Shown in pieces: positions 41,570-51,940 of a DNA stretch of 57,217 bases. This DNA comes from an uncultured Oscillospiraceae bacterium (GTDB lineage Bacteria > Bacillota > Clostridia > Oscillospirales > Acutalibacteraceae): assembly GCA_902492455.1 (NCBI GenBank), contig CABULH010000022.1:1-57217 (forward strand), written 5' to 3'. The notes beneath the pieces are model-generated. The model did not search any database. It had not been told where the DNA came from and saw only the letters and a list, made by a program, of their open reading frames with translations. The position numbers and the translations under genes were made by a program. Position 1 is the first letter of the stretch; every line of letters starts with the position of its first letter.

Positions 41570-42400
41570 TCAGGCTGACTCAGAATCCCCACAGTCCTCG
41601 CAGGCGGGATGATAGGTTTCGATGACGCTGACAGGGCAGACCTCGCGGCACTTACCGCAGACGATGCACTTGTCCACATCGATAAAAGCGGTATCATCCT
41701 GAACGGTGATGGCGTTGGTGGGGCAGATCTTTTCGCATTTGCGGCAGCCGATGCAGCCGTTGGTGCATACCTTTCGGGTGCGCACGCCCTTATCATGGTT
41801 GAGGCAGGCCACATGGATTGGCTTGTTCAAAGGATAGAGAGAGATGAGATTTTTGGGGCATTCCCGCACACACAGGCCGCAGCCGGCGCATTTTTCCGGC
41901 CGAACAATAGCCACGCCGTTGACGATGTCAATAGCGTGATAGGGACAGGATTTGGCGCAATCCCCGTAAGCGAGACAGCCATAGGCGCAGCTGGAATTGC
42001 CGCCGTAATAGAGGGACGCTGCCCGGCAGGAGCGCAGCCCCTTGTAGTCCATTTTGTCGATGGTGGCGTCATAGTTGCCCTTGCAGGCCACAAAGGCCAC
42101 TTTTTCCTCCACATCCTGATAGGGGATGCCCATGGCTTCGCTGAGCCGCCGGGCCCCTTCGTCGCCGCCGGGAACACAGCGGTTGATGGCCGCTCCTTCC
42201 TTGACAATAGCCCGGGCATATTGATCACAGCCGGCATAGCCGCAGACGCCGCAGTTGACACCGGGCAGAATGCTGCGCACCTCCTCCAGCTTTTGATCGG
42301 TGGGCACCTTCATAAAATAGGAGAAAAGCGCCAGCATCACGCCGGCCAGCACGCCGATGGCCACCAGCACAGCCACCGGGAGCAATATGGCTTCCAACAT
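41570..42400 (-). CDS. rnfB: Rnf complex subunit B (multi-cluster ferredoxin subunit)
   Basis: 276 residues. One N-terminal membrane helix (LLPVAVLVAIGVLAGVMLAL) is followed by the 4Fe-4S motif PGVNCGVCGYAGC with C75 (cluster ligands C50, C53, C58, C75). Several CxxCxxCxxxCP ferredoxin-type sites follow (CAGCGLCVRECP, CIGCRKCEKICP, CIVCGKCREVCP), plus one irregular set (CAYGCLAYGDCAKSCP). RnfB takes electrons from reduced ferredoxin and passes them into the complex. It is the last gene of the operon, 32 bases after rnfA, and is closed by the strong terminator. The C-terminus ends CEDCGDSESA. Confidence 0.93.
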   Translation of the reverse strand: MLEAILLPVAVLVAIGVLAGVMLALFSYFMKVPTDQKLEEVRSILPGVNCGVCGYAGCDQYARAIVKEGAAINRCVPGGDEGARRLSEAMGIPYQDVEEKVAFVACKGNYDATIDKMDYKGLRSCRAASLYYGGNSSCAYGCLAYGDCAKSCPYHAIDIVNGVAIVRPEKCAGCGLCVRECPKNLISLYPLNKPIHVACLNHDKGVRTRKVCTNGCIGCRKCEKICPTNAITVQDDTAFIDVDKCIVCGKCREVCPVSVIETYHPACEDCGDSESA

Positions 42401-42432
42401 AGAGATAATCCTCCCTTTCCGTTATGGCCGGT

Positions 42433-43032
42433 TCAACCGAAGATGCCGTCGATGACGCCGCCGAAGCCCAGGAAGGACATGGCGACGATAGAGGCGGAGA
42501 TCAAGGTGATGGGCAGGCCGTCAAAGGCCTTGGGCACGTCGTTGCCTGCGATCCGCTGGCGCACCCCGGAGAAAAGCACCATCGCCAGCATGAAGCCCAG
42601 GCCTGCGCCCAGGGCGTTGATTAAAGCGTGGAGATAATCGTACTGGTTTTGAATATTCAGCAGGGTCACGCCCAGAATGGCGCAGTTGGTGGTGATGAGG
42701 GGCAGATAAACGCCCAGAGTTTTATACAGCGCCGGAATATACTTTTTCAGCAGAATCTCCACCAGCTGTACAAAGGCCGCGATTACCAGGATGAAGGTGA
42801 TGGTATCCAGATACCCCAAACCGTTAGGATCCAGCAGATAGGTGTAAACCGGATGGGTAACGGCGGTAGCCATCACCATGACAAAGGTGACGGCGCAGCT
42901 CATGCCGAAGGCGGAATTCAGGTTTTTGGATACGCCCAGGAAGGGACAGCAGCCCATGAATTTGGAAAGGACAAAGTTATCCACCAAAATGGCGCTGAAG
43001 AGCACGATACAAAGACTTTTAGCCAGTTCCAT
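42433..43032 (-). CDS. rnfA: Rnf complex subunit A (integral membrane)
   Basis: 199 residues, six hydrophobic helices, usual RnfA length. Conserved DNFVLSKFMGCCPFLGVSKN near the N-terminus holds the cysteine that ligates the membrane-embedded iron site shared with RnfE. NCAILGVTLLNIQ is the second cysteine-containing family block. RnfA and RnfE form the membrane core that carries electrons between the two faces and supports ion translocation. Its start overlaps the rnfE stop. Confidence 0.94.
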   Translation of the reverse strand: MELAKSLCIVLFSAILVDNFVLSKFMGCCPFLGVSKNLNSAFGMSCAVTFVMVMATAVTHPVYTYLLDPNGLGYLDTITFILVIAAFVQLVEILLKKYIPALYKTLGVYLPLITTNCAILGVTLLNIQNQYDYLHALINALGAGLGFMLAMVLFSGVRQRIAGNDVPKAFDGLPITLISASIVAMSFLGFGGVIDGIFG

Positions 43033-43751
43033 CAGACCCCGCCCCCTTCCTGATCCTCATCCTGGCGGTGATGGCAGGCCCCTGCGGAGGGACAGCCGGA
43101 GCAGCCGAAGGAGCGCCGGGGGGATTTGCCCATCTTCCGCATCAGCACGCCGGTAACGGCGATGAGGATGCCGTAAACAAAGAAGCCGCCCGCCGCCGTG
43201 GTGAAGATGCCCATGGGTTCGATAAAGTTCACCGTGACGGGGAGCCCCATCCAAGTGCCGCTGCCCAGCAGCTCCCGGATGCTGCCGATGATGAACAGGG
43301 AGAGGGTGAAGCCCAGCCCCATGCCAAGGCCGTCCATGAAGGAGGATCCCACCTTGTTTTTGCTGGCAAACACTTCCGCCCGGCCCAGCAGGATACAGTT
43401 CACCACAATCAGATCCAGAAAAACGCCCAATGCCACATACAGCGGCTGCACGTAAGCCTGCATCAGCAGCTTGATAATGGTGACGAAACCGGCGATCACC
43501 ACGATATAACAGGGGATGCGCACGGTTTTGGGGATGATGTTCTTAATGAGAGAGATCACCACATTGGAGCCGATGAGCACGAAGGTGGTGGCGAGGCCCA
43601 TGCCGATGGCGTTGGAGGCCATGGTGGTGACCGCCAGAGAAGGGCAGGTGCCCAGCAGCAGCACCATAACGGGATTTTCCTTGATGATGCCGTTGAGAAG
43701 GATAGACAGATAGGAACCGCCGCCCCTGGATTTCTTTCCCGTTTTTTCCAT
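43032..43751 (-). CDS. rnfE: Rnf complex subunit E (integral membrane) with Cys-rich tail
   Basis: 239 residues, six helices. Family blocks: NPVMVLLLGTCPSLAVTT (N-terminal conserved cysteine) and IVVNCILLGRAEVFASKN (second half cysteine), homologous to RnfA in inverted topology. The last ~35 residues leave the normal fold and carry FGCSGCPSAGACHHRQDED, a C-x2-C-x5-C-H-H cluster of potential metal ligands in the cytosol or outside. Proteobacterial RnfE lacks such a tail. It overlaps rnfA (43032). Confidence 0.93.
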   Translation of the reverse strand: MEKTGKKSRGGGSYLSILLNGIIKENPVMVLLLGTCPSLAVTTMASNAIGMGLATTFVLIGSNVVISLIKNIIPKTVRIPCYIVVIAGFVTIIKLLMQAYVQPLYVALGVFLDLIVVNCILLGRAEVFASKNKVGSSFMDGLGMGLGFTLSLFIIGSIRELLGSGTWMGLPVTVNFIEPMGIFTTAAGGFFVYGILIAVTGVLMRKMGKSPRRSFGCSGCPSAGACHHRQDEDQEGGGV

Positions 43752-43752
43752 T

Positions 43753-44324
43753 TTAGCCCTCTCCTTTCATCACCATTGCCGCCACTTCCAGGGCCACATT
43801 GGCGGAATCGGTCATAGCCTTGCTGGAAATGGTGGCGCCGGTCAGCGCTGCGATCTCCTGATCCCCGGCGGAGCCCTTGGTTACCGACAGGGCTCCGCTT
43901 TTGCCGATAAACTGATTTTTAAAGGCGTCGGTGGTGATCCGTTCACCCAGTCCCTTGGTTTCGTTGTGCTCCAGCACTTCCACGCCGGCAATTTTGCCTT
44001 CGGCGGTGACGCCGAACATGATCCGCACCGTGCCGCCGTAGCCGTTGAGCGCTGTGGTGACGGTGCAGCCCGCGCCGTTGCCAGCCTTGTAGACCTCTTC
44101 CACTTTTTTCTCCGCGATCAGAGTGGGATCCAGCCGTACCTCTTCAAAATCCGCGCCTGCTTCCAGCACCACCCGGCGGGACGCGTCCGCCTTGGCTTTG
44201 GCGTTCCGTTCAATAATGGGGGCGGTGAATTGATTGGTTACCGCCAGCAGGGCGGTGACGATGAGGCAGACGGCGCCCAGCACGACCACCGGCCGGCCGA
44301 GCTCCTTCCATTTGTTTGAACTGC

Positions 44325-44328
<4 letters not shown>
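43753..44328 (-). CDS. rnfG: Rnf complex subunit G (FMN-binding)
   Basis: 191 residues. One N-terminal helix (VVVLGAVCLIVTALLAV) anchors an extracytoplasmic FMN-binding domain. The flavinylation motif TGAT is at residues 163-166 (EIAALTGATISSKAMT); Thr166 would carry covalent FMN, attached by the ApbE encoded nearby. It passes electrons between RnfE/A-side and RnfD/C. It overlaps rnfD by four bases (44325-44328) and is followed by rnfE after one base. Confidence 0.93.
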
Positions 44329-45306
<978 letters not shown>

Positions 45307-45314
<8 letters not shown>

Positions 45315-46632
45315 GCCGCTCACCCGCTTTCTTCTCTCGGAGCAATTTTTTCGCCAGTTTGTTGACCTGCACCAATTCTCGCTTGGCAGGACAGACATAA
45401 GAACAGCAGCCGCATTCCATGCAGAGGTTGACCTTCAGCTGATCCAGCCGCTCGCCGTTGCCCGCGCCGTAGGCTTTTTCGATGGCCGCAGGCATCAGAT
45501 GAACCGGGCAGACGGCGATACAGCGGCCGCAGCGGATGCAGGCGGTGGTCTTTTTTTCCGCCGCCTGCTTTTCGTCAAAGAAAAGCACCGCATTGTTGTT
45601 TTTAATCACCGGGGTGTAGATATCGTAGACGGTGGTACCCATCATGGGTCCCCCCATCAGCACCTTGCCCGGTTCGCTGATAAGGCCGCCGCAGAAATCC
45701 GCCAGGGCGGACAAGGGCGTGCCGATATAAGCACGGACGTTTTTGGGCTCCTTTACACAGCGGCCGTCCACCGTCATTACCTTCTGAATCAGCGGCATGC
45801 CGGTACGCAGATAGGCGCCCAGAAAGGCCACGGAGGCCACGTTCATCACAATGGCTCCCACATCGATGGGCAGACCGCCTTCGGGAACGATCCGGCTTAG
45901 GGTATCGTAAAGGATCACCTTTTCCGCGCCCCGGGGATATTTGGATTGCAGCACATGGACGGAAAAAACGCCGCTGTCGCCGCCCAGTTTACGCATCTGG
46001 CGGATAGCTTCCGGCTTATTGGCTTCGATGCTCAGCACGATGTGTTCCACGCCGACATGTTGCTTTACAGCCCGCATACCCGCCAGAATATCCTCAGGGC
46101 TTTCCAGCATGGTGCGGTAGTCAGAAGTGATATAGGGTTCGCATTCCGCAGCATTGACCACCAGGTATTCCGCCTTCTGTTCCGGCTTCAGCTTCAGCTT
46201 AATCCAGGTTGGAAAACCGGCGCCGCCCAGACCTACCAGTCCGGAGGCCTTCACCGCCTCGATAAAATCCTCGGCAGAGGCGATGGCGGGAGGACGTACT
46301 TCAGGACTGACCTCCTGAGTACCGTCGGTTTCGATGACGGCGATGTCACAGATCTCTCCGGCGGAAGTGGTGAGATAATCGATGGCCGTCACCGTACCGG
46401 AAACGCTGGAATGGATGGGCGCCGCCAGAAAGGCGGTGGGTTCCCCGATTTTTTGCCCCACCAGCACCCGTTCTCCCTTTTTGACGATGCAGCGGCAGGG
46501 AGAGCCCAGGTGCTGCTGCATGGGAATGGATACCACCGGCGGCAGGGGCATGTCGACGATGGAACTGTTTTCCGTATTCTTGGAGTGGGCGATACGGATG
46601 CCCCGGAGTGTTTTTGCGCGCAGCAGACTCAA
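45307..46632 (-). CDS. rnfC: Rnf complex subunit C (NADH-binding, 4Fe-4S)
   Basis: 441 residues. The TTG at 46630-46632 is chosen: GGAGG lies nine bases upstream, while the open frame begins three codons earlier inside that site. N-terminal domain, then the nucleotide/FMN region GLVGLGGAGFPTWIKL and NAAECEPYITSDYR. Two CxxCxxCxxxCP clusters near the C-terminus (CIRCGRCIAVCP, CMECGCCSYVCP). RnfC reduces NAD+ with electrons arriving from ferredoxin. It is the first gene of the operon (order C-D-G-E-A-B). The promoter is at 46710-46739. Confidence 0.93.
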
Positions 46633-46709
46633 TACCAACAACCTCCATCTGATTTCTGCGTTCCGCTTGTTTGTTTTTTCTCAAAGCGGCGTGAGCCGCA
46701 CCAACGGCC

Positions 46710-46739
46710 ATTATAACACAAAGCGTTTCCTCATGACAG
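46710..46739 (-). promoter_or_regulatory. Promoter of the rnf operon
   Basis: On the minus strand: CTGTCA (46734-46739), 18-base spacer, TATAAT (46710-46715). The leader of ~70 bases contains a small GCGGC/GCCGC hairpin and the GGAGG that selects the rnfC start. Confidence 0.65.
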
Positions 46740-46769
46740 CTGAAAATGAAAAAAAGACGCGGATTCTTC

Positions 46770-47846
46770 TTATTTCGGCGGGATTTCCGCCAGCCGATAG
46801 GCGGATTCCTTGCCCTCCGCCAGGGAGACGGCGGATGTCAGAGCGGGGGAAACATAGATATTGCCGGTCTCGTCCACGATAATCAGCGAATAGCCGATAT
46901 CCTCACCAGCCTGCTGTCGGCGCAGGATGTCCAGCACGGCGTCCCGTCCCTGGATGAACAAAGAGGTGGACAGGCAGTCGGCCAGCGCGCCGTCGTCGGT
47001 AATCACGGTTACCGACAGCAGATCGGTTTCGCAGGGATAACCGGTATCGGGGTCGATGATGTGATGATAGATGGTCCCTTCATACTCAAAATAGCGTTCA
47101 TATGCGCCGGAAGAGGCGATGATCTTATCGGTAAGCGACATGATCAGCAGCGGATCGCCGGCGTCTCCCTGGGGATCCCGCACCCCGATGCGGTAGGCAT
47201 CCTGCCCCTTTGGCGCACCCCAACAATAGATGTTCCCACCGATGGAAATCAACGCCGTGCGGATATCCGCTTCGCGGTAGATTTCCCCTGCCAGGGCAGC
47301 GGCATAGCCCTTGGCGATGCCGCCCAGATCCAGAGCCATCCCTTCCTCTTCCAACATGACCGAGCGGTTCTCGTCATCAAATCTTATCCGTTGATAATCG
47401 ATGTGCCGCAGCCGTTCGGACACAGCCGCCGGTTCCGGTGGATGTTTGGCTTCCATCGCATCGTGCCAGAGCAGGGTTACCGGTGCAATCGCCAAGTTGA
47501 AGGTCCCGCCTGTTTCCGCCGAAAGAGCGGTGGAACGCTTCAGCAGCTTATAGGTTCCTTCAGACACCGTCACAGCATTCCTGCCGGCGGCGGCATTGAC
47601 AGCGGCGATTTCGGACGCCTCATCATAAAGAGAGAGGGTATGCTCCAGCTCCTGCAGCATTTCTACCACCCGATCCCCGGTTTTCTCCGCTTCCCGTCCG
47701 GTGATTTTCTGATCCACCACGGTGCTCATGAGAAAATCCGTCCGCTCCACCACCCGGTCCCGCCGGAGCAGGAGGGAAGCCGCCATGATGCCGAGCAGCG
47801 CCAGTGCTGCTCCGGCGGCCAGGATTTTTTGTGTTTTCGCCTTCAT
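46770..47846 (-). CDS. apbE: FAD:protein FMN transferase (ApbE)
   Basis: 358 residues; start ATG (47844-47846) after AAGGAGGAAAGCCT. N-terminal helix or signal anchor (ILAAGAALALLGIMAASLLL) followed by the ApbE fold: MSTVVDQKITG, GTFNLAIAPVTLLW, MALDLGGIAKGYAAAL, and the metal-site block HHIIDPDTGYPC. It sits outside the membrane and transfers FMN from FAD to a Thr in [S/D]GAT motifs. Substrates are at hand: RnfG and RnfD just downstream and the FMN-binding lipoprotein divergently upstream. A separate transcript from rnf, separated by 128 bases containing the rnf promoter. Confidence 0.92.
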   Translation of the reverse strand: MKAKTQKILAAGAALALLGIMAASLLLRRDRVVERTDFLMSTVVDQKITGREAEKTGDRVVEMLQELEHTLSLYDEASEIAAVNAAAGRNAVTVSEGTYKLLKRSTALSAETGGTFNLAIAPVTLLWHDAMEAKHPPEPAAVSERLRHIDYQRIRFDDENRSVMLEEEGMALDLGGIAKGYAAALAGEIYREADIRTALISIGGNIYCWGAPKGQDAYRIGVRDPQGDAGDPLLIMSLTDKIIASSGAYERYFEYEGTIYHHIIDPDTGYPCETDLLSVTVITDDGALADCLSTSLFIQGRDAVLDILRRQQAGEDIGYSLIIVDETGNIYVSPALTSAVSLAEGKESAYRLAEIPPK

Positions 47847-47915
47847 AGGCTTTCCTCCTTGGAAAAGGGAAATGCATATTTTTTATCTGTCCGCGATACA
47901 CTATTAAAGATGCAG

Positions 47916-47944
47916 TTGCACATTCTCTGCATTTAGGCTATAGT
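47916..47944 (+). promoter_or_regulatory. Promoter of the FMN-binding lipoprotein gene
   Basis: TTGCAC (47916-47921), 17-base spacer, TATAGT (47939-47944), giving a ~120-base leader before 48070. It lies in the 223-base divergent region shared with apbE. Confidence 0.7.
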
Positions 47945-48069
47945 AAGTTTGCTTCCCTGTCATGCGTATTTTGGATAAGGCCGATTCTTCCACGATTCTA
48001 CCAGAAAAAACGTATGGTGAAAAGGGCAAGATGGAAAAGGGTTTAAAAATTTTTTAGGAGGTTCCAAGT

Positions 48070-48504
48070 ATGAAAAAAATTCTGGCTGTACTTCTAGCCG
48101 CACTGGCGGCCGCCTGTCTGATGACCGGCTGTTCCTCCAATCCGAAGGACGGTACCTACAAGGCGCAGTATAAGGATTATGATGACCACGGATGGAGGGA
48201 TTATGTATCCATCACCGTCAAAGACGGCAAAATCACCGCGGTGGATTATGACTCTGTGAATAAAGATGGAGCCAAGAAATCGGAGGACACGGCCTACCGC
48301 GAGAGCATGGAGCCGGTTTCCAACACCTATCCGGCTAAATTCTACAAAGAGCTGGAGGATCAGCTCACCGAAAAGCAGGACCCCAAGAAGGTGGATGCCG
48401 TGACCGGCGCCACCAATTCCAGCAACGATTTCAAAAAGCTGACGGCGGAAGCGCTGAAAGCGGCGAAATCCGGCAAGACGGAGACGGTGGAAATCAGCCG
48501 GTAA
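48070..48504 (+). CDS. FMN-binding domain lipoprotein
   Basis: 144 residues; ATG 48070 has AGGAGGTTCCAAGT. Lipobox LMTGC with Cys21 as the lipidated residue. The mature domain shows the flavinylation motif VDAVTGATNSSND, where Thr115 would receive FMN from ApbE, and a conserved SITVKDGKITAVDYD strand pair, as in FMN-binding (NqrC/RnfG C-terminal) domains. It is a surface flavoprotein able to carry electrons outside the membrane, similar in design to the flavinylated lipoproteins of extracellular electron transfer systems, though here in a single small domain. It lies divergent from apbE and 34 bases before the DUF1622 gene. Confidence 0.85.
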   Translation: MKKILAVLLAALAAACLMTGCSSNPKDGTYKAQYKDYDDHGWRDYVSITVKDGKITAVDYDSVNKDGAKKSEDTAYRESMEPVSNTYPAKFYKELEDQLTEKQDPKKVDAVTGATNSSNDFKKLTAEALKAAKSGKTETVEISR

Positions 48505-48538
48505 ACGCATCACCGGACAATAGGACGGGAGGGCGGCA

Positions 48539-48883
48539 ATGGAAACGCTCCATGAATGGCTGGGGTATCTGGTGGACGGCGCGATCCTCCTGTTCGAATG
48601 CATCGGCGTAGTGGTGGTGGTGATCGCCGGACTGCGGGGGATTGTAGAGTACGGCACCCACTCGCCGGATACTCGGCTTCATCTGGCTCGAGGCATGGCC
48701 ATGGGGCTGGAATTCAAGCTGGGCAGTGAAATCCTGCGTACCGTAGTGGTACGGGAATTCAATGAAATTTTTATTGTGGCGGGCATTATCGCCCTGCGGG
48801 CCGTGCTGACCCTGCTGATTCATTGGGAGATCAAAAACGAGAGCGGGCAGGCGGAGCGGGAAGGTCCTCAGAAAAAAGAATAA
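48539..48883 (+). CDS. DUF1622 membrane protein
   Basis: 114 residues; ATG 48539 after ACGGGAGGGCGGCA. Two or three hydrophobic helices (AILLFECIGVVVVVIAGLRG; IFIVAGIIALRAVLTLLIHW) with a loop LARGMAMGLEFKLGSEILRT between, the signature of DUF1622. A charged C-terminal tail follows. The function of the family is unknown. It is co-transcribed with the FMN-binding lipoprotein, so it could be a membrane partner for that electron carrier; this is inference from spacing only. Confidence 0.82.
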   Translation: METLHEWLGYLVDGAILLFECIGVVVVVIAGLRGIVEYGTHSPDTRLHLARGMAMGLEFKLGSEILRTVVVREFNEIFIVAGIIALRAVLTLLIHWEIKNESGQAEREGPQKKE

Positions 48884-48929
48884 AGCGGCGGCGTGATGAG
48901 GCATTTCTTCTCATCACGCCGCCGCTTTA
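48881..48929. terminator. Bidirectional terminator
   Basis: TAAAGCGGCGGCGTGATGAG pairs perfectly with CTCATCACGCCGCCGCTTTA across a nine-base loop. It separates the DUF1622 gene and the convergent YfhO gene. Confidence 0.9.
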
Positions 48930-51596
48930 TTATTGAATTGGAGGATTGGCCGGGTCATCGGGAGACGGCGTCTCCGGCAAGGTATCGGTTGGTGGGGGAG
49001 CCGCCGGCTTCTGGGCTCCGGGATAGAACTTATACAGATCGAAATCCTCTGCAGGCGGTGTATCTTCTGCGGGCGTAGTTTCGCTTTTCGGCAGCTCTGC
49101 CGGCAATTCCATCAGAGGAAGGGCTTCTTCCCCTTCCGGGACAGAGAACAGGGGCAGGTCCGCGGACTCCGGATCCTGAGGTGCGGCAGCGGCTTCCAGT
49201 TCCAATCTGCGGCGCATGTGCCGGTCAAAACGGGTCATCAGCACCATGTACAGCAGGAAGAGCACCAAAGCGCCCAGAGAGAGCAGCAAACCGTAGAACA
49301 AACCGGGAGTCATATAATTGAAACGGATTTCCACATTGGTACCTGCCGGACAAAGCACCGCCATAAAGCCCACGTTGGCTTTTACCACCTCTGCCGGCTG
49401 ACCGTTAACCGTGGCGGTCCAGCCCTTTTCATAGGGGACGCTGAAGAAAACGTAGTTTGCTTCCTCCAGACTGATGGTGGCGGTGAAGCCGCGGTTGTCC
49501 CGCACAAAAGAGGATGCAGCCGTAGCCCGGCGGGCGATGCAGTCCTCAAAATAGGCCTCCTGGGTATAAAAGACGCTTTGCTCGGAGAGCGGAGAGAGCG
49601 CGGCGGGTATTTCCGGCGCGTCCTCTTCCAGCACAATGGCTTTCAGCAGGGCCAATTCCCGCTGGTACTGAGACATATCGTCGTAGGCTTCCCGGGTGAG
49701 ATAGCTGTCATAAGTGAAGCCCATGGGAATATAATACTGATTCTCGTAAATAAAGAAGCCGTTCTGTTTATCAGCGTAGGTCCAGCCGGGCATCTTCATG
49801 GTGCCGTTATGATCGAAATACTTGTCATCGTCTTTTTTATACTGCATATTGTCGCTGTTGTCATAGTCAAACAGCCAGCGTGTGGAAAGGAGACTGCGCA
49901 GGGCGTAATGTGAAGCCTCTGGGCGGCTACCCACGCTGCGGGGTACGCCCACGGATTCATAAAACTCCATTACGGATCCGGGAACGATACTGTGAAAAGC
50001 GTTGATAGTGGGCAGCTTCCAGAACATGGCCTGATTATCCATACCGTCGTTCATGTCCACCCGCACTGTCTCATCCGAATCGGGAAGGGATATTTTATCG
50101 GCGCCCTCAATGCCCCGTTCAATGACGAATTTGTCCGGATAGTTGGAGTTGGCTTTACCCAAGCCGATGAGATACCAGCCGCAGATCAGAGCGACGCAGG
50201 ACACCACACCGGTGGTCCAGCGGAAGAAAAGCTGCTTGTCGGATTTCAGCAGCATGATCAGCAGACAGGCCAGCAGCAGCCCCACCACAGTAATGGCTAC
50301 ATAAATCCAGAATCGGCCTACATCGTTCATCAGCCCCAGCTTCAGTTCACCGGTGGTTTCATCTGGCGTCCAGCTTTTGGGCATGAAACCGATGAGCAGC
50401 ACAAAAAAGGCGGTGACGCCGAAGGTCCAGCCGAAGGCCCGTTTCCAGTTTACCGGTTTTTCTTCCTCCTGGTCGAAGCAGATAACGGTGGCCGAAACCA
50501 GCATCAGGACCAGCATATAATACCAGCGGGCATAATACATCCAATTGAAGAGCTGGAACATAGCGTTGAAGAAGGGAACCAGCGTGCAGATCACCAGGAT
50601 GATCAGCATCCGCCGCAGCCAGTCGGTATGCTTCCTGGACTGGAAATAGGCGATAGCGCCGCAGCAGCTGAAAACCGGCAGCCAGGCGGACATGGAGGAC
50701 CACTTGTTATCCGAATCCGGGAAAAAGTTGGGACGAGCCGGAATGTCCTGAGGAAAGAAGAAGGAGTGGATAATGTCGAACAGCCGTTGGGGCTTGCTGT
50801 AAATTAAGGCATCCCAACCGGCGATGATGTTGTTGGTACGGTTGTTTTGAATAACGGCCAGATAGGAGGGAAGCAGAATTATCCCGGCCATGGCGGTGCC
50901 GATCACCGCTTCGAAGCCCAGCCAGAGAAATTTGCCCAGGGTGCACTCCCATTCACCGGACATCATGCGCACCAGCCAATAGATCAGCAGGAAGAAAACC
51001 TGCCCCACAAAGAAATAGTAATTGCTCAGCGCACTGAGGAAAACGGTGATGGCAAACAGCCCCCGCCGGTTTTCCTTCATATACAGCTCCATCCCCAACA
51101 GCATCAGCGGGAAATAGATGATAGCCTCATGGAAATGATTGAAAAAGACATTGTAGATGGCGAAGCCGGAAAAGGCGTAAAGCATGCCGCCGATAACGGC
51201 GTTTTCCGGCTTGACAAACCGCTGGAGATAGGCGTAGGCCGCCAGAGAGGAACAAGCGAATTTGAGGATGAGCAGCGGCCCCATCAAATAGGGCACCGCC
51301 GCGCTGGGGAAGGGCAGGGTCAGCCAGAAAAAGGGGCTGCCCAGCAGATAGAAAGAATAGGATCCGATAAAGTTGGCGCCCAGGTCGGTGTTCCAGTTCC
51401 AGAAAATATCGCCGGAACGCACACAGTCATGGGCTAGTTTGTAAAAGGGGATTTGCTGAACGTTGAAATCGCCGTAATAAATGAAATAACCCCGGCCGTA
51501 AATAATAAAAGGAATGAACAAGGCAGCGGCGACGGCCAGTGCCAGAAAAAATGCCTGCTTGGCGCGGCCTTTGGGTTTCTGGAGCTGATGTGTCAT
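48930..51596 (-). CDS. YfhO-family polytopic membrane protein
   Basis: 888 residues; ATG (51594-51596) has GCGGAGGATTTGCC. About 12-14 helices fill residues 15-480. YfhO blocks: GDFNVQQIPFYKLAHDCV, GANFIGSYSFYLLGSPFF, and NHFHEAIIYFPLMLLGMELY. An extracytoplasmic domain (about 500-790) ends in the conserved VPYEKGWTATVNGQPAEV. A last helix (GLLLSLGALVLFLLYMV) and a long acidic, Pro-rich cytosolic tail follow. YfhO proteins are GT-C-like and have been linked to glycosylation of lipoteichoic acid in Bacillus/Listeria. The sugar and acceptor here are unknown. Confidence 0.87.
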   Translation of the reverse strand: MTHQLQKPKGRAKQAFFLALAVAAALFIPFIIYGRGYFIYYGDFNVQQIPFYKLAHDCVRSGDIFWNWNTDLGANFIGSYSFYLLGSPFFWLTLPFPSAAVPYLMGPLLILKFACSSLAAYAYLQRFVKPENAVIGGMLYAFSGFAIYNVFFNHFHEAIIYFPLMLLGMELYMKENRRGLFAITVFLSALSNYYFFVGQVFFLLIYWLVRMMSGEWECTLGKFLWLGFEAVIGTAMAGIILLPSYLAVIQNNRTNNIIAGWDALIYSKPQRLFDIIHSFFFPQDIPARPNFFPDSDNKWSSMSAWLPVFSCCGAIAYFQSRKHTDWLRRMLIILVICTLVPFFNAMFQLFNWMYYARWYYMLVLMLVSATVICFDQEEEKPVNWKRAFGWTFGVTAFFVLLIGFMPKSWTPDETTGELKLGLMNDVGRFWIYVAITVVGLLLACLLIMLLKSDKQLFFRWTTGVVSCVALICGWYLIGLGKANSNYPDKFVIERGIEGADKISLPDSDETVRVDMNDGMDNQAMFWKLPTINAFHSIVPGSVMEFYESVGVPRSVGSRPEASHYALRSLLSTRWLFDYDNSDNMQYKKDDDKYFDHNGTMKMPGWTYADKQNGFFIYENQYYIPMGFTYDSYLTREAYDDMSQYQRELALLKAIVLEEDAPEIPAALSPLSEQSVFYTQEAYFEDCIARRATAASSFVRDNRGFTATISLEEANYVFFSVPYEKGWTATVNGQPAEVVKANVGFMAVLCPAGTNVEIRFNYMTPGLFYGLLLSLGALVLFLLYMVLMTRFDRHMRRRLELEAAAAPQDPESADLPLFSVPEGEEALPLMELPAELPKSETTPAEDTPPAEDFDLYKFYPGAQKPAAPPPTDTLPETPSPDDPANPPIQ

Positions 51597-51661
51597 GGCA
51601 AATCCTCCGCTTTGGAAATTTCGTTGGTGGCCAACCTGCTTCTTTAGGTTTATACCGGTTC

Positions 51662-51690
51662 AGTATACCAAATTCTTCCGCAAAAGAAAA
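51662..51690 (-). promoter_or_regulatory. Probable promoter of the YfhO gene
   Basis: On the minus strand TATACT (51662-51667) with a weak TTTTCT -35 (51685-51690) at 17 bases. The remainder of the 340-base gap 51597-51940 holds the yfbR promoter and no gene. Confidence 0.4.
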
Positions 51691-51837
51691 GAGGCGGGGA
51701 GAAATTCTCGACTGCTTTTTGGTCTCAAGTTTACTGTTGTGCAGAAGACTTTTAAAGCGGGGAAAAGGCATGAGACCGAAAAGGCGTTTTTCTTTCTAAA
51801 TTGCGGAAAAATATTCCTTTAGGGGGTTTATTTCCGG

Positions 51838-51866
51838 TTTACTTCAAGAACAGCGGATGCTATAAT
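51838..51866 (+). promoter_or_regulatory. Promoter of the HD nucleotidase gene
   Basis: TTTACT (51838-51843), 17-base spacer, TATAAT (51861-51866), about 75 bases before the start codon at 51941. Confidence 0.75.
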
Positions 51867-51940
51867 GACGAAGAACAGCAGATCAAAATGGTGATCTGTT
51901 CAAGATATTATGGATGAATCAAGGAAAGGAACTTCAACGG

